Assembly (NCBI GenBank): GCA_017856455.1
Contig: JAFMEZ010000004.1
Coordinates: 1 to 64,000, forward strand
Reading direction: 5' to 3'
From: Parafilimonas sp.
GTDB lineage: Bacteria > Bacteroidota > Bacteroidia > Chitinophagales > Chitinophagaceae
DNA: 64,000 nt
Of the stretch, positions 7,908 to 17,462 are shown piece after piece (position 1 is the stretch's first letter; each line of letters starts with the position of its first letter). Both the position numbers and the translations under genes were made by a program. Below the pieces are notes generated by a model. It was not told the DNA's origin. It saw nothing but the letters and a program-made list of their open reading frames with translations, and did no database searches.

Positions 7908-10274
7908 TTAGAATTTAAAGTTATAGGTCACAGAAGGTATTAATGGGAAAAGAGAAACTTGTTTTGCCTGGACCTGCAATGTACCTGCAAAAGCACTTCC
8001 CGACTGACTATAATAATAGAAGTAAGGATTCTTTCTGCTGTATGCATTATAAATACTGAACACCCAACTGTTCTGCCATTTTCTCGTAACTTTAGGCACC
8101 GGCGTATAAGTTGCTGAAAAATCCAAACGATGGTACGGTGCTAAGCGATACTGATTGATTCGGCTAAATTGTTGCGTAAGCACCCCTTCAACCAGATAAA
8201 ATTTCTCTGGCAAAGAAGTAGCATTACCCGTTGCATAAACAAAGACAGATGAAAACTTCCAAAGGCGATTAAGTTCATAAATTCCAACAACGGAAAGATC
8301 ATGTCGTCGATCATACTTTGCAGGGTATTTATTCCCATTGTTGAGTTCAGGAAACTTTCTCCAAGTCCATGCTAAGGTATAACCAATCCAACCCGTAAAT
8401 TTTCCTTTTGTTTTATTGATAAACAATTCAGTTCCGTAACTCCATCCCTTTCCAAAAACAAATTCCTCCTCTGGATCTTTTATGGAAGGCGTAAATCCTT
8501 CCCTATATTCAATTTGATTTTGCATTGATTTATAGTATACCTCAATAGAAGTTTCAAAAGCATTATCATTAAAATTTTTAAACACCCCTGCTGAATATTG
8601 CCATGATAGTTGTGGCTTTACGCGTAATGTACTGGGCACCCATACATCTGTGGGAAGTGTGGTGCCAGCATTGCTCACCAGATGTAGATATTGTCTGTTT
8701 CTGGATACAGAACCTTTTATGGATGTTTCTTCATCGATTGAATAACGCATGGTGAGGCGTGGCTCTAATCCTCCATATGTTGTTACAATAGAATTTCTAT
8801 CATACTTAAAACTATCAAGTCTATTTCCATCAATATCAGTTGTATATTTTGTATACGGACCTAATTGCTGGAATGCACTCCATCTCAAACCGTAATTGAT
8901 TTTTAGATTATTCCCAACTTCCCAATCATCCTGGGCATACAATCCAAACTCATTTGCAAATTTAGTTTGTGCATTGTTGGGCAAGAATAATACCGAGTCT
9001 TGTCGTCCGGATGCAACAGAAGGACTGATCCTGTGATGAGTGAATAATGCTCCATACTTCAATTTATGTTCTGGAGTAAGATAGTGATCAAGATCTGTTT
9101 TAAGATTTAAGTCTCTTATCCCACTGTTCAAAACAAACTTGAAACTGTTCTGCAATGCACCTAATGAAAATTGATAATCATTGTAAACTGCAGTTGTATT
9201 CATAAATAGCTTTTTATGAAATACATGGTTCCATCTGGCAGAGAAGGTTGAATTTCCCCATGGAACTTCCACATCAAACTGTCGTTTATTGTTTACAAAA
9301 TCAAACCTGTCTCGTCCAAAATAACCGCTTACATAGAGACGATCTTTTGAAGAGAATCGGTAATTAAATTTTGCATTGAAGTCATAGAAATAATATCCAG
9401 AGCCGTAAAACTGACTTTCCTTTTTGATAAATGGTTTTGCCAAAGCATCGATGTAGGTTCTTCTTCCGGAAAGCATGAAAGAGGCTTTCTCTTTTTTAAT
9501 TGGACCCTGAACAGAAAATCTCGATGCAATACTTCCAATCCCCCCTTCAACCTGGTATTTATCCAAATTCCCTTCTTTCATTGAAACGTCTAAGACAGAT
9601 GAAATTCTTCCTCCATATTGGGCAGGCATACCCCCTTTTATCAGTGTAGTATTCTTGATGGCATCACCATTAAAAATGGAGAAAAATCCAAATAGATGTC
9701 CTGAATTGTATACAACCGCATCATCCAATAAGATCAAATTTTGATCAGGTCCGCCACCTCTAACATAGAGTCCACTGTTTCCCTCACCAGCATTTGAAAC
9801 GCCTGGATATAACTGTAAGATTTTCAGCGGATCCACTTCTCCAAAAATCACTGGTACAGATTTAGCACGTGTCATGCTCAAATCTATTTGACCCATTTGC
9901 GCATTCTTTACATTGGCATCCCTCTTCTTTGAGCTGACTACAATTTCTTGAGAGAGACTTGATTTGGATAATAATGGAAAATCAATCTGTACATCTGCGT
10001 CCAATTTGATTTTCTTCTCGACAGGAAAATATCCAACAAATGAAGCAATTAAGGTATACTCACCTTTTGGCAATGAAATGGCAAAATAACCGTATTGATT
10101 GCTACTTACCCCTTTGGTTTGCTCTTTGGCCTGAATGGTAGCACCAATGAGCGTTTCACGACTGAGAGAATCCCTCACATACCCTGCAATTGTAAATTTT
10201 TCTTGCGCATGGAGGAAGCTTGAGATAAGAAGAGCAAAAATGAAAAAAAATCGGATCACATACCTAAAACACAT
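7908..10274 (-). CDS. TonB-dependent receptor with CarboxypepD_reg-like domain
   Basis: This outer-membrane gated channel of 788 residues has a signal peptide (about 1-23, ending LHAQ), a CarboxypepD_reg-like beta domain (27-110, IAGYVRDSLSRETLIGATI), a plug (about 120-225) with YVRGGGPDQNLILLDD, and a 22-strand-type barrel ending in an aromatic strand (VTYNFKF). It lacks the longer SusC architecture and is nearer the receptors that usually pair with DUF4249 lipoproteins. Such a lipoprotein exists in this window but 17 kb away at 27.6 kb. Substrate is unknown. The promoter region is divergent with the ABC-F gene: TATCTTTG lies 23 bases before the start. Confidence 0.88.
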   Translation of the reverse strand: MCFRYVIRFFFIFALLISSFLHAQEKFTIAGYVRDSLSRETLIGATIQAKEQTKGVSSNQYGYFAISLPKGEYTLIASFVGYFPVEKKIKLDADVQIDFPLLSKSSLSQEIVVSSKKRDANVKNAQMGQIDLSMTRAKSVPVIFGEVDPLKILQLYPGVSNAGEGNSGLYVRGGGPDQNLILLDDAVVYNSGHLFGFFSIFNGDAIKNTTLIKGGMPAQYGGRISSVLDVSMKEGNLDKYQVEGGIGSIASRFSVQGPIKKEKASFMLSGRRTYIDALAKPFIKKESQFYGSGYYFYDFNAKFNYRFSSKDRLYVSGYFGRDRFDFVNNKRQFDVEVPWGNSTFSARWNHVFHKKLFMNTTAVYNDYQFSLGALQNSFKFVLNSGIRDLNLKTDLDHYLTPEHKLKYGALFTHHRISPSVASGRQDSVLFLPNNAQTKFANEFGLYAQDDWEVGNNLKINYGLRWSAFQQLGPYTKYTTDIDGNRLDSFKYDRNSIVTTYGGLEPRLTMRYSIDEETSIKGSVSRNRQYLHLVSNAGTTLPTDVWVPSTLRVKPQLSWQYSAGVFKNFNDNAFETSIEVYYKSMQNQIEYREGFTPSIKDPEEEFVFGKGWSYGTELFINKTKGKFTGWIGYTLAWTWRKFPELNNGNKYPAKYDRRHDLSVVGIYELNRLWKFSSVFVYATGNATSLPEKFYLVEGVLTQQFSRINQYRLAPYHRLDFSATYTPVPKVTRKWQNSWVFSIYNAYSRKNPYFYYYSQSGSAFAGTLQVQAKQVSLFPLIPSVTYNFKF

Positions 10275-10296
10275 AAGAGTTCTTAAAGTTCAGCTG

Positions 10297-10329
10297 CAAA
10301 GATAGAATATGCTAACTTCGCGGCGCAAA
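10297..10329 (-). promoter_or_regulatory. candidate promoter of the TonB-dependent receptor gene
   Basis: The minus strand has TTTG (10326-10329), a 21-base spacer and TATCTTTG (10297-10304), a full match to the Bacteroidota -33/-7 pattern, upstream of the ATG at 10274. Confidence 0.55.
10313..10320 (+). promoter_or_regulatory. candidate -7 promoter element for the ABC-F gene
   Basis: TAACTTCG differs from TAnnTTTG at one base and lies 17 bases before the ATG at 10338. It sits between the -33 and -7 elements of the divergent receptor promoter, so the two promoters may compete. Confidence 0.4.
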
Positions 10330-10337
10330 TTGGACAT

Positions 10338-12305
10338 ATGCTGGCAGGTTTTCAAGACATGACATTTGAGTTTGGTGCAAGAGCTATTGTAGAAGATACA
10401 ACATGGCATATTCATCCAGGAGAGCGTATAGGACTCATTGGTTATAATGGAACGGGAAAATCGACCTTGTTAAAATTATTATCAGGCGATTACCAACCCA
10501 GCAAAGGAACTGTTGAAAGAAGCAGAACCACAACGATTGGCTATTTACACCAAGACTTACTCAGTTTTGATACAGAAGACAGCATTTTAAAAGTTGCAAT
10601 GGGTGCGTTTGAACGCGTATTGCAAATTCAACAGGAAATTGAAATACTTGGGTTGGAATTAGAGAAAAATGAGGACGAAAAAAAACTAATCCTCTATACA
10701 GATCTTCTTGCTGAAATGGATGTTTTGGATGGGTATAATATAGAGCATAAGACTGAAGATGTATTACACGGACTTGGATTCAGTCAGCATGATTTAGGTC
10801 GCCCTTACAAAGAATTTAGCGGAGGATGGAGAATGAGGGTGCTGCTTGCCAAAATGATTTTGATGCAGCCTGATTTATTAATGCTGGACGAACCTACCAA
10901 CCACTTGGATTTACCATCCATTGAGTGGCTTGAAAAATATTTGATACACTATCAGGGAGCTGTTGTGATTGTGAGTCATGATAAATATTTTCTTGATAGG
11001 ATGGTCAACAAAATCGTTGAGTTGTATCAGCGAAAACTACATATCTATTCTGGAAATTATTCCTTTTATGAAAAGGAAAAACAAGTAAGACTTGAATTAC
11101 AGCAGAGGGCTTATGAAAATCAGCAAGATTTCATCAGGCAACAGGAACGCTTTATTGAAAGGTTTAAAGCAAAAGCATCCAAGGCCGCTCAAGCGCAGAG
11201 TGTGCAAAAGCGATTGGATAAAATTGATCGATTGGAAGAAGCATCCATTGAGCGTCCGAATATTCGCATCAACTTCAGTGTAGACAAAGTACCGGGAAAG
11301 ATAATATGCTCTTTGAAAAACATTTCTAAGAAATTTGGATCCAATCAAATTTTGGATGGTGCAGATGCTGAAATTGACAGAGGAGATAAAATTGCACTGA
11401 TTGGAGCAAACGGAAAAGGTAAATCTACGCTGCTCAGAATCATTGCTGACAGCGAAAAATTTGATGGCGAAAGAGTCTGGGGACACAATGTAGATGAGAG
11501 TTTTTATGCCCAGCATCAGTTGGAACATTTGAACCTCAATAATAATATTCTTGAGGAAATGCAAATGGCTGGAAGCAAGAAAACCGACATGGAATTAAGA
11601 ACTGTGTTGGGTTGTTTCTTGTTCAGCGGGGATGATGTTGATAAAAAGATTAAAGTGTTAAGTGGAGGTGAAAAAGCAAGAGTTGCTTTGGCTAAAACCA
11701 TCATCAGTAAAGCAAACTTTTTGATGTTGGATGAACCTACCAACCACTTGGATATGCACTCTGTTGATCTCCTTGCAGAGGCTTTGGATAAATATGAAGG
11801 CAGTTTGATCTTGGTCAGTCACGATCGTTATTTCATTTCCAAAACAGCCAATAAGATTTGGGAAATTGTAGATGGTAAGATTGTTGAATTCAAGGGAGGA
11901 TATACTGAGTGGGTGGAGTGGAAGGAACGGATGTTGAAAAAGGGACAAGAGATAAGGGAGGAGGGGCGAGAGAAACAACACTCATCTGTCAACCGTCAAC
12001 AGTCAACCGTCAACAGCCAACCGACAACCGACAAAAAGGGACAAGGGACAAGGGACGAGGGAAGAGAGAAAGAAAAAGAAAAAAAGAAACTCCAAAAAGA
12101 ATTTGATGATTTGGAGAAGAAGATTGCAATACTGAAACAAGAGAAGACAAAGGCAGAAACTGCGCTTGCGGATCCAGCTGTATACTCAGATAAAATAAAA
12201 TTTCAGGAGGCAGAAAAGAAATACAAAGAATTGACATCACAACTATCCCCTCTCGAAACTAAATATGAGGAACTGTTTGAGCAACTCATGAATTTTGATG
12301 CATAA
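10338..12305 (+). CDS. ABC-F family ATP-binding protein (ribosome-associated type)
   Basis: ABC-F proteins are soluble twin-ATPase factors that act on the ribosome in translation or antibiotic protection; they are not transporters. There are two NBDs: Walker A GYNGTGKST (35-43) with signature FSGGWRMRVLLAK and LMLDEPTNHLD, then Walker A GANGKGKST (about 355-363) with LSGGEKARVALAK and MLDEPTNHLD. A charged P-site-type linker lies between them, and there is no membrane segment. The C-terminal extension ends in a Lys/Glu coiled coil (about 578-655). Between NBD2 and the coiled coil, residues about 535-577 are encoded by tandem heptanucleotides (11942-12061) and read as low complexity. Overall layout resembles the Uup/YheS-type group; the precise subfamily is uncertain. 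655 residues. Confidence 0.93.
   Translation: MLAGFQDMTFEFGARAIVEDTTWHIHPGERIGLIGYNGTGKSTLLKLLSGDYQPSKGTVERSRTTTIGYLHQDLLSFDTEDSILKVAMGAFERVLQIQQEIEILGLELEKNEDEKKLILYTDLLAEMDVLDGYNIEHKTEDVLHGLGFSQHDLGRPYKEFSGGWRMRVLLAKMILMQPDLLMLDEPTNHLDLPSIEWLEKYLIHYQGAVVIVSHDKYFLDRMVNKIVELYQRKLHIYSGNYSFYEKEKQVRLELQQRAYENQQDFIRQQERFIERFKAKASKAAQAQSVQKRLDKIDRLEEASIERPNIRINFSVDKVPGKIICSLKNISKKFGSNQILDGADAEIDRGDKIALIGANGKGKSTLLRIIADSEKFDGERVWGHNVDESFYAQHQLEHLNLNNNILEEMQMAGSKKTDMELRTVLGCFLFSGDDVDKKIKVLSGGEKARVALAKTIISKANFLMLDEPTNHLDMHSVDLLAEALDKYEGSLILVSHDRYFISKTANKIWEIVDGKIVEFKGGYTEWVEWKERMLKKGQEIREEGREKQHSSVNRQQSTVNSQPTTDKKGQGTRDEGREKEKEKKKLQKEFDDLEKKIAILKQEKTKAETALADPAVYSDKIKFQEAEKKYKELTSQLSPLETKYEELFEQLMNFDA
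11942..12061 (+). repeat. heptanucleotide repeat block inside the ABC-F gene
   Basis: A GGGACAA-type purine block (11942-11972) is followed by TCAACCG/TCAACAG-type 7-base units (about 11988-12032, roughly six imperfect copies). A second GGGACAA block (12038-12061) has three near-copies. The two purine blocks with their flanks look like imperfect direct repeats around the CAACCG tract. Because 7 is not a multiple of 3, a change of one unit would shift the frame of the C-terminal coiled coil. Confidence 0.85.
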
Positions 12306-12342
12306 GAAATAATTATTCAAGTTTTTAAACCGTTCACAAACA

Positions 12343-12376
12343 ATAAAGGCTGTCATTGCTGACAGCCTTTATCTAT
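12343..12376. terminator. bidirectional rho-independent terminator
   Basis: A hairpin with stem arms ATAAAGGCTGTC and GACAGCCTTTAT (12 bp) and a 6-base loop has A/T runs on both sides. It sits between the convergent ABC-F and susD-like genes and can serve both. Confidence 0.85.
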
Positions 12377-12395
12377 TTTATGAATTCAGGAAAGA

Positions 12396-14174
12396 TTAGT
12401 AACCAGGGTTCTGAGTAAGAACTGATTTACCATCTTTTTGAGAGTTCAAGATTTCATCCGCAGGAATTGGGAAGTAGTTGTTTTTTGCTGCAAAAGACTT
12501 TCCAGCCATATATGCTCTCTTATTGAAAGCTCTGCCATCCCAGCCTTTACCTGGAACAGATTCTTTCTGAGCATATGCATTCAATACTTTCTCAGCAACG
12601 CCCCAACGTACAAGATCAAAGAATCTATGGCCTTCCATTGCGAATTCTAAGCGCTCTTCCATATGGACAGCATTGATAGCAAAGTTTTTCCCTTTTGTCG
12701 CAAATGTTCCAGCAGGATATGGCTCAACCTTTGTGTTGATTGAAGCATCCTGAGGCTTAGAACCTTTTGCTCTTGCACGGATCAAATTAACATAAGTTTC
12801 AGCCTGAGCAAGATTTCCCAACTCAGCTTCACACTCAGCTAGCCAAAGGATAACCATAGAAAATCTGAGTAATCTATAATTATTATTGACAGATCGTTTA
12901 TCAGTTGCGTGAGTTGTAGAACCTTCTTCACCAACATAGTACATCCATTTTTTTCCAGTGAATGGTCCTGAATAGGTTTGATCACGAATCCAAGATCTAC
13001 CAGGCATTTTACCCCAATCAAGGAAGTTAACACCACGACGACCTACTGTCCAATCCAAGCGTGGATCAACAGCCTGAGAATTGTCATATGACCAAGTATC
13101 ACCGACGTTCAAACCTTGATCATTTGGAACGTCAACTGCATTATAAGTATCAAGGCTACCATCAACTACATCACCAATTAAAGGTAAACCGTCAGCGTCA
13201 ACTCTGAAAGCATTCACCAAATTATGTGAAGGAAGATAGAATCCGCAACATCCACGACCAGGAGAGGCTGCAGTGTAAGGCCAGTTCAAAGTTGAACCTT
13301 TATTACCATTTTGACCGCCTGTTCCATCATTAACAGAAAATTGTACTTCAAATAAAGATTCAATATTATTATTTGTGGCAGTACGGAAGTTGTCATGATA
13401 TTCACCCATCAACTTCTTTCCAGAACTAGTGTAAACTTGAAGAAGTGTTGCTTTTGCTTCAGTCCATTTTTTCTGGAAAAGTTGCGCTTTCCCTAAATAT
13501 GTAAGGGCAGCCCATTTTGTAGCACGACCTTTTTGAGATTGTGTTGCAGGCAAGTTATCTGCAGCAAATTTAAAGTCAGCCTCAATTTTTGGCCAGATAT
13601 CAGTGGTGTTAGAAACCAATACACCAGATGGATCATCTGTTTTATAAACTGACTCATCAATATATGGAACATTATTCCACATTTTTTTCGCCTCAAAATG
13701 ATAATGCGCACGCAAAAAACGTGCTTCTGCGACTACTTGAGTTTTCTCTGCATCGGTCATATCCTTAACATCAGCATCCTTTGCAAAAAGGATGGCCTCG
13801 TTACAACGTGCGACTCCATCATAAACAGCTTGCCATTTACCTCTGAAGTGCGTATTATCTGCAAGCCAGTTGTATTGTTCAATGAAAGACTGTTCTGGTT
13901 GGTCACCCGCATCCGTTCCTTTTACGGCATCATCAGATGCTACTCCACCGAATACCCAATTATTAGCTGATCCATGCCATTGTGTGGTACCAGCGCCCAC
14001 ACCATCCAATAACGAATATGCTCCGATCAACACAGCGTTAACACCAGCCTTGCTTTTCAACAAAGCAGGACTAGCAACACCCTGTGGTGCTACATCGAAG
14101 AATTTCGTACATCCAATGGTCATCACCATGACCAAAGGAAGAAGTAGAAATTTTACTTTTTTCATAATAAACAT
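12396..14174 (-). CDS. RagB/SusD family nutrient-uptake outer-membrane lipoprotein
   Basis: SusD-like lipoproteins cap a SusC channel and bind the oligosaccharide or peptide before import. A lipoprotein signal ends at MTIGC with the acylated Cys at residue 22, followed by TKFFDVAPQG. A helical TPR-like core includes ARFLRAHYHFEAKKMW, and the C-terminal SusD block is LRFSMVILWLAECEAELGN...LIRARAKG and ERLEFAMEGHRFFDLVRWG. The end NPGY is typical. The 592 residues are normal to slightly long. The start is ATG at 14174; MKKVKFLLL from 14165 is an equally good signal-peptide start. It lies 21 bp after the SusC gene, forming a SusCD operon. No glycosidase or sensor gene lies beside it, so the substrate is unknown. 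Confidence 0.95.
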   Translation of the reverse strand: MFIMKKVKFLLLPLVMVMTIGCTKFFDVAPQGVASPALLKSKAGVNAVLIGAYSLLDGVGAGTTQWHGSANNWVFGGVASDDAVKGTDAGDQPEQSFIEQYNWLADNTHFRGKWQAVYDGVARCNEAILFAKDADVKDMTDAEKTQVVAEARFLRAHYHFEAKKMWNNVPYIDESVYKTDDPSGVLVSNTTDIWPKIEADFKFAADNLPATQSQKGRATKWAALTYLGKAQLFQKKWTEAKATLLQVYTSSGKKLMGEYHDNFRTATNNNIESLFEVQFSVNDGTGGQNGNKGSTLNWPYTAASPGRGCCGFYLPSHNLVNAFRVDADGLPLIGDVVDGSLDTYNAVDVPNDQGLNVGDTWSYDNSQAVDPRLDWTVGRRGVNFLDWGKMPGRSWIRDQTYSGPFTGKKWMYYVGEEGSTTHATDKRSVNNNYRLLRFSMVILWLAECEAELGNLAQAETYVNLIRARAKGSKPQDASINTKVEPYPAGTFATKGKNFAINAVHMEERLEFAMEGHRFFDLVRWGVAEKVLNAYAQKESVPGKGWDGRAFNKRAYMAGKSFAAKNNYFPIPADEILNSQKDGKSVLTQNPGY

Positions 14175-14195
14175 TTTATTATTTTATGGTCATAT

Positions 14196-17100
14196 TTAGA
14201 ATTTAACTCTTACACCAAATAGATATTGTTTAGCAGCAGGATATGCTCCTTCGTCAATACCCATGTGAAAGTCTTGGTTGTCATTCTGAGAAGTTCGGAT
14301 ATTGATATCTGGATCATAACCTGAGTACTTAGTGACAGTCAAAATATTCTGACCTTGTACATACAATTGAGCTCCAGTCAATCCAATTTTCTTCATGATA
14401 TTATCAGGAATAGAATAGGTAAGCTGAACGTTACTTAATCTCAAATATGAACCATCTTCAAGGAAATAAGTTGAAACAACCGCACCACTGATACCATCAC
14501 TTGCGTTGATCTTTGGAAGCAAAGGCTTGTCTGTTTCACCATATGAATCATAAAGCATTCTCTTAGATCTGTTACCTTGGAATGTATTGAAATCAGTCCA
14601 GTATTTAACATAGTTGAAGATCTCGTTACCATATGTTCCCTTAGCAAAAATTGCAAGGTCCCAATTCTTGTAACCTGCTGTCAAGTTCAAACCATAGATA
14701 AAGTCTGGATGTGGGTTACCCAAAATAGTACGGTCAGCTGCAGTAACAACTCCATCACCATTAGTATCTCTGAAGAAGAATGATCCTTCTTTCGTATAGT
14801 TACCATATTTAGGAGCAGTGGCAGCTTTTTGAGCATCCAAAATTCCATCAACAAAGAATCCGTAGAAACTTGCGATAGGATAACCTTTTTTGGTAGCTGT
14901 GATTGAAGGAATCCTTGTTGTGAAACCAAACAATGTTGCATTAGGATCGTTGTTCAACTTGATTACTTCATTCTTATAATGTGTGAGGTTCAATCCGACA
15001 GAGTAACGAACATTACCACCAAATGCTTTGTCTTTCCAATCAATATTCAAGTCAACTCCTCTATTTCTCATTGTACCAATGTTGGTATATGGAATAGTAC
15101 CCTGACCTTGTGCTCTTGGAATAGCGATCTGAGCAAGCATATCAGATGTTGTACGTGTGTACCAGTCGAACACTACATCCAATTTGCTGTTGAACAAAGA
15201 CGCGTCAAAACCAACGTTCGCAGAGGTAGTTGTCTCCCATCTACCATTTGGATTACCAAACTGAGTAAGGTCGAAACCACCTGCAATAGATGAACCAGTT
15301 CCAGTAATATCATATCCATTGTTTGCAGGATCTGCAGAATACAATGTGTAAGAGTTGTATACGTTTGGAATCAACTGGTTACCAGTCTTACCCCAACCAG
15401 CACGAACTTTCAAATCATCCAACCAAGAAAGGTTTGATAAAGGTTTGAGTTCTGTAAGGCGAAGGCCAAGAGAACCTGCTGGGAAAACACCATAACGGTA
15501 AGCTGAAGAGAAACGAGAAGATCCATCACGACGGATTGTGAAGTCAGCCAACAAGAGGTTCTTGTATCCATAGTTCACTTTTGCAAATTGTGAGAAAAGT
15601 CTTGTTCTAACTGCACCACTACCTGAATTTGCCAAACCAGCAGCAGAACCAGCATTCAAATAGCGATAATCGATTTCATTAAAAGAGAAGTTACTTCTAG
15701 AAGCGTTGAAACCAAATGCATAAGTAGCAACAGCTTCGGTACCAGCCAATACATTGATATCATGATCATCCTTGATCGTGGTATTATAATTCAAGGTATT
15801 ATACCAAGTCCATGAATTATCAAATGAATTTGTTACAGTCAATGAGTTGGTATTTCTTGGTTCGGCTGCTTCTACCTGACGCATAAAATAAGATGAATTA
15901 TTGAAGTTATTATACTCAATACCCATGCTTGATCTTGCTTTCAAATTTTTAAGAATTGCATATTCAGCAAAAGTGTTACCAAACATATGTGTTCCATATG
16001 TGTAATTGTCTTTTGCGCGATACATTTCTGCCAATGGATTTGTAGCGTTACCCAAGTTTGGCCCTCTCGGTCCGCCAAAACCATCCCAGAGAGATGTATT
16101 GGTACCTCCCAGAGCTTTAGGACCGCCTGTGATATCAAATACAGGTATGATTGGTTGAATCCTTACAGCAAGGAGCAGTTGATTTTCCGTGTTATTGTTG
16201 ATACCGTTTCTTTTGTCGTATGAAAATGTTACATTCTCTCCAACAGTTAATTTACCGTAGGTAAACTCAGTATTTGCGCGAACAGAATATCTTCTATAAT
16301 TGGTATAACGAAGAATTCCATCCTGATTGAATGCGTTGGCGGAGAAAGAATATTTTGCATTCTTAGTACCACCTGATGCACCCACTTGGTAGTTAGAGAT
16401 TGAAGCAGGATCAAAAATCACATCCTGCCAATCAGTGCCAGCCTTGTTTGACATCATGATGTTGTACTTGGTTTTCAGGAACTCTGGATCAGAAATATCA
16501 TTAGTATAAGATATTGTTGAAGGCAATGTTGTTCCGAAAACTGCAGGATTGATATAATCTGCCATTGTTACATTACCGCTCTGATCAAATCTATATTGAG
16601 CAGAAGGTGAAGTAACCCAAGGAGTTCTACCTGCACCCACCTCTGATTTGAAGAGCCATTTCCCATACTCTTCAGCATTCAATAGATCTAACATTTTACC
16701 AGGCACCTGTGTACCTGTATAATAATCGAAATTAATCTTTGGATCACCAGATTTTCCTTTTTTGGTTGTGATGATCACAACGCCATTTGCAGCACGCGCA
16801 CCATAGATTGAAGCAGCAGAAGCATCTTTCAATACCTGCATACTTTCAATGTCATAAGGGTTGATTTGGTTCAAAGTACCTTGTGTTGGAACTCCATCAA
16901 TAACATACAACGGAGAGTTGTTGTTGATTGTACCGAAGCCACGGATACGCACCATTGTACCACCTCCAGGTGAGTTATCATTACCTACAATAACCCCAGA
17001 TGCTTTTCCCTGTAACATTTGTGTTACAGAAGCAGCTGGAGTAGCAGCGAGTTGTTTTGCATCAACTACTGCAACAGCACCAGTGATATCTTTTTTACGT

Positions 17101-17462
17101 TGAGAAGTGTAACCTGTTACTACAACAGACTGAAGTGCTCTTACATCAACTTCGAGAGCAACAGTCATGTTAGCAGTAGCGGCTACGTCTCTTGAAACAT
17201 AACCATTGAAACTGAAGGACAATACGCTTTCACCTGCCTTCAAATCAATTTTAAAATTTCCTTCTGCATCAGTAGCAGTACCATTGGTAGTACCTTTGAC
17301 AATGACTGATACACCACCTAACGGAGCTCGAGTCTCCGCATCGGTTACTTTTCCGCTCACGGTTCGCTGTGCGACAGCAAAACCGACAAGGCAAGTCAGA
17401 AAGATCGTTGTTAAAAACAATCTACCCAACCTCGGCAAATGCAATTGTTTTGTCATAAACAT
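14196..17462 (-). CDS. SusC/RagA family TonB-linked outer membrane protein
   Basis: This TonB-dependent importer forms the barrel of a SusCD complex. The 1088 residues have a signal peptide (about 1-31, ending AVAQ), a CarboxypepD_reg/CNA-like domain (about 33-110, RTVSGKVTDAETRAPLGGVSV), a TonB-box region VVVTGYTSQRKKDITGAV (about 113-130), a plug, and the SusC signature DGVPTQGTLNQINPYDIES...ASIYGARAANGVVIITTKKG (about 188-240). The long barrel ends LFGVRVKF. The ATG at 17462 follows an A-rich stretch; MTKQ two codons later is an alternative. Upstream (17463-17640) is a long non-coding region with a LacI-type palindrome about 110 bases before the start, suggesting repressor or activator control. 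Confidence 0.96.
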   Translation of the reverse strand: MFMTKQLHLPRLGRLFLTTIFLTCLVGFAVAQRTVSGKVTDAETRAPLGGVSVIVKGTTNGTATDAEGNFKIDLKAGESVLSFSFNGYVSRDVAATANMTVALEVDVRALQSVVVTGYTSQRKKDITGAVAVVDAKQLAATPAASVTQMLQGKASGVIVGNDNSPGGGTMVRIRGFGTINNNSPLYVIDGVPTQGTLNQINPYDIESMQVLKDASAASIYGARAANGVVIITTKKGKSGDPKINFDYYTGTQVPGKMLDLLNAEEYGKWLFKSEVGAGRTPWVTSPSAQYRFDQSGNVTMADYINPAVFGTTLPSTISYTNDISDPEFLKTKYNIMMSNKAGTDWQDVIFDPASISNYQVGASGGTKNAKYSFSANAFNQDGILRYTNYRRYSVRANTEFTYGKLTVGENVTFSYDKRNGINNNTENQLLLAVRIQPIIPVFDITGGPKALGGTNTSLWDGFGGPRGPNLGNATNPLAEMYRAKDNYTYGTHMFGNTFAEYAILKNLKARSSMGIEYNNFNNSSYFMRQVEAAEPRNTNSLTVTNSFDNSWTWYNTLNYNTTIKDDHDINVLAGTEAVATYAFGFNASRSNFSFNEIDYRYLNAGSAAGLANSGSGAVRTRLFSQFAKVNYGYKNLLLADFTIRRDGSSRFSSAYRYGVFPAGSLGLRLTELKPLSNLSWLDDLKVRAGWGKTGNQLIPNVYNSYTLYSADPANNGYDITGTGSSIAGGFDLTQFGNPNGRWETTTSANVGFDASLFNSKLDVVFDWYTRTTSDMLAQIAIPRAQGQGTIPYTNIGTMRNRGVDLNIDWKDKAFGGNVRYSVGLNLTHYKNEVIKLNNDPNATLFGFTTRIPSITATKKGYPIASFYGFFVDGILDAQKAATAPKYGNYTKEGSFFFRDTNGDGVVTAADRTILGNPHPDFIYGLNLTAGYKNWDLAIFAKGTYGNEIFNYVKYWTDFNTFQGNRSKRMLYDSYGETDKPLLPKINASDGISGAVVSTYFLEDGSYLRLSNVQLTYSIPDNIMKKIGLTGAQLYVQGQNILTVTKYSGYDPDINIRTSQNDNQDFHMGIDEGAYPAAKQYLFGVRVKF

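Noticed and set aside
11909-12106. Alternative plus-strand frame over the heptamer repeats
   Set aside because: Seven-base repeats keep several frames open by chance; the ABC-F frame continues through with conserved domains on both sides.
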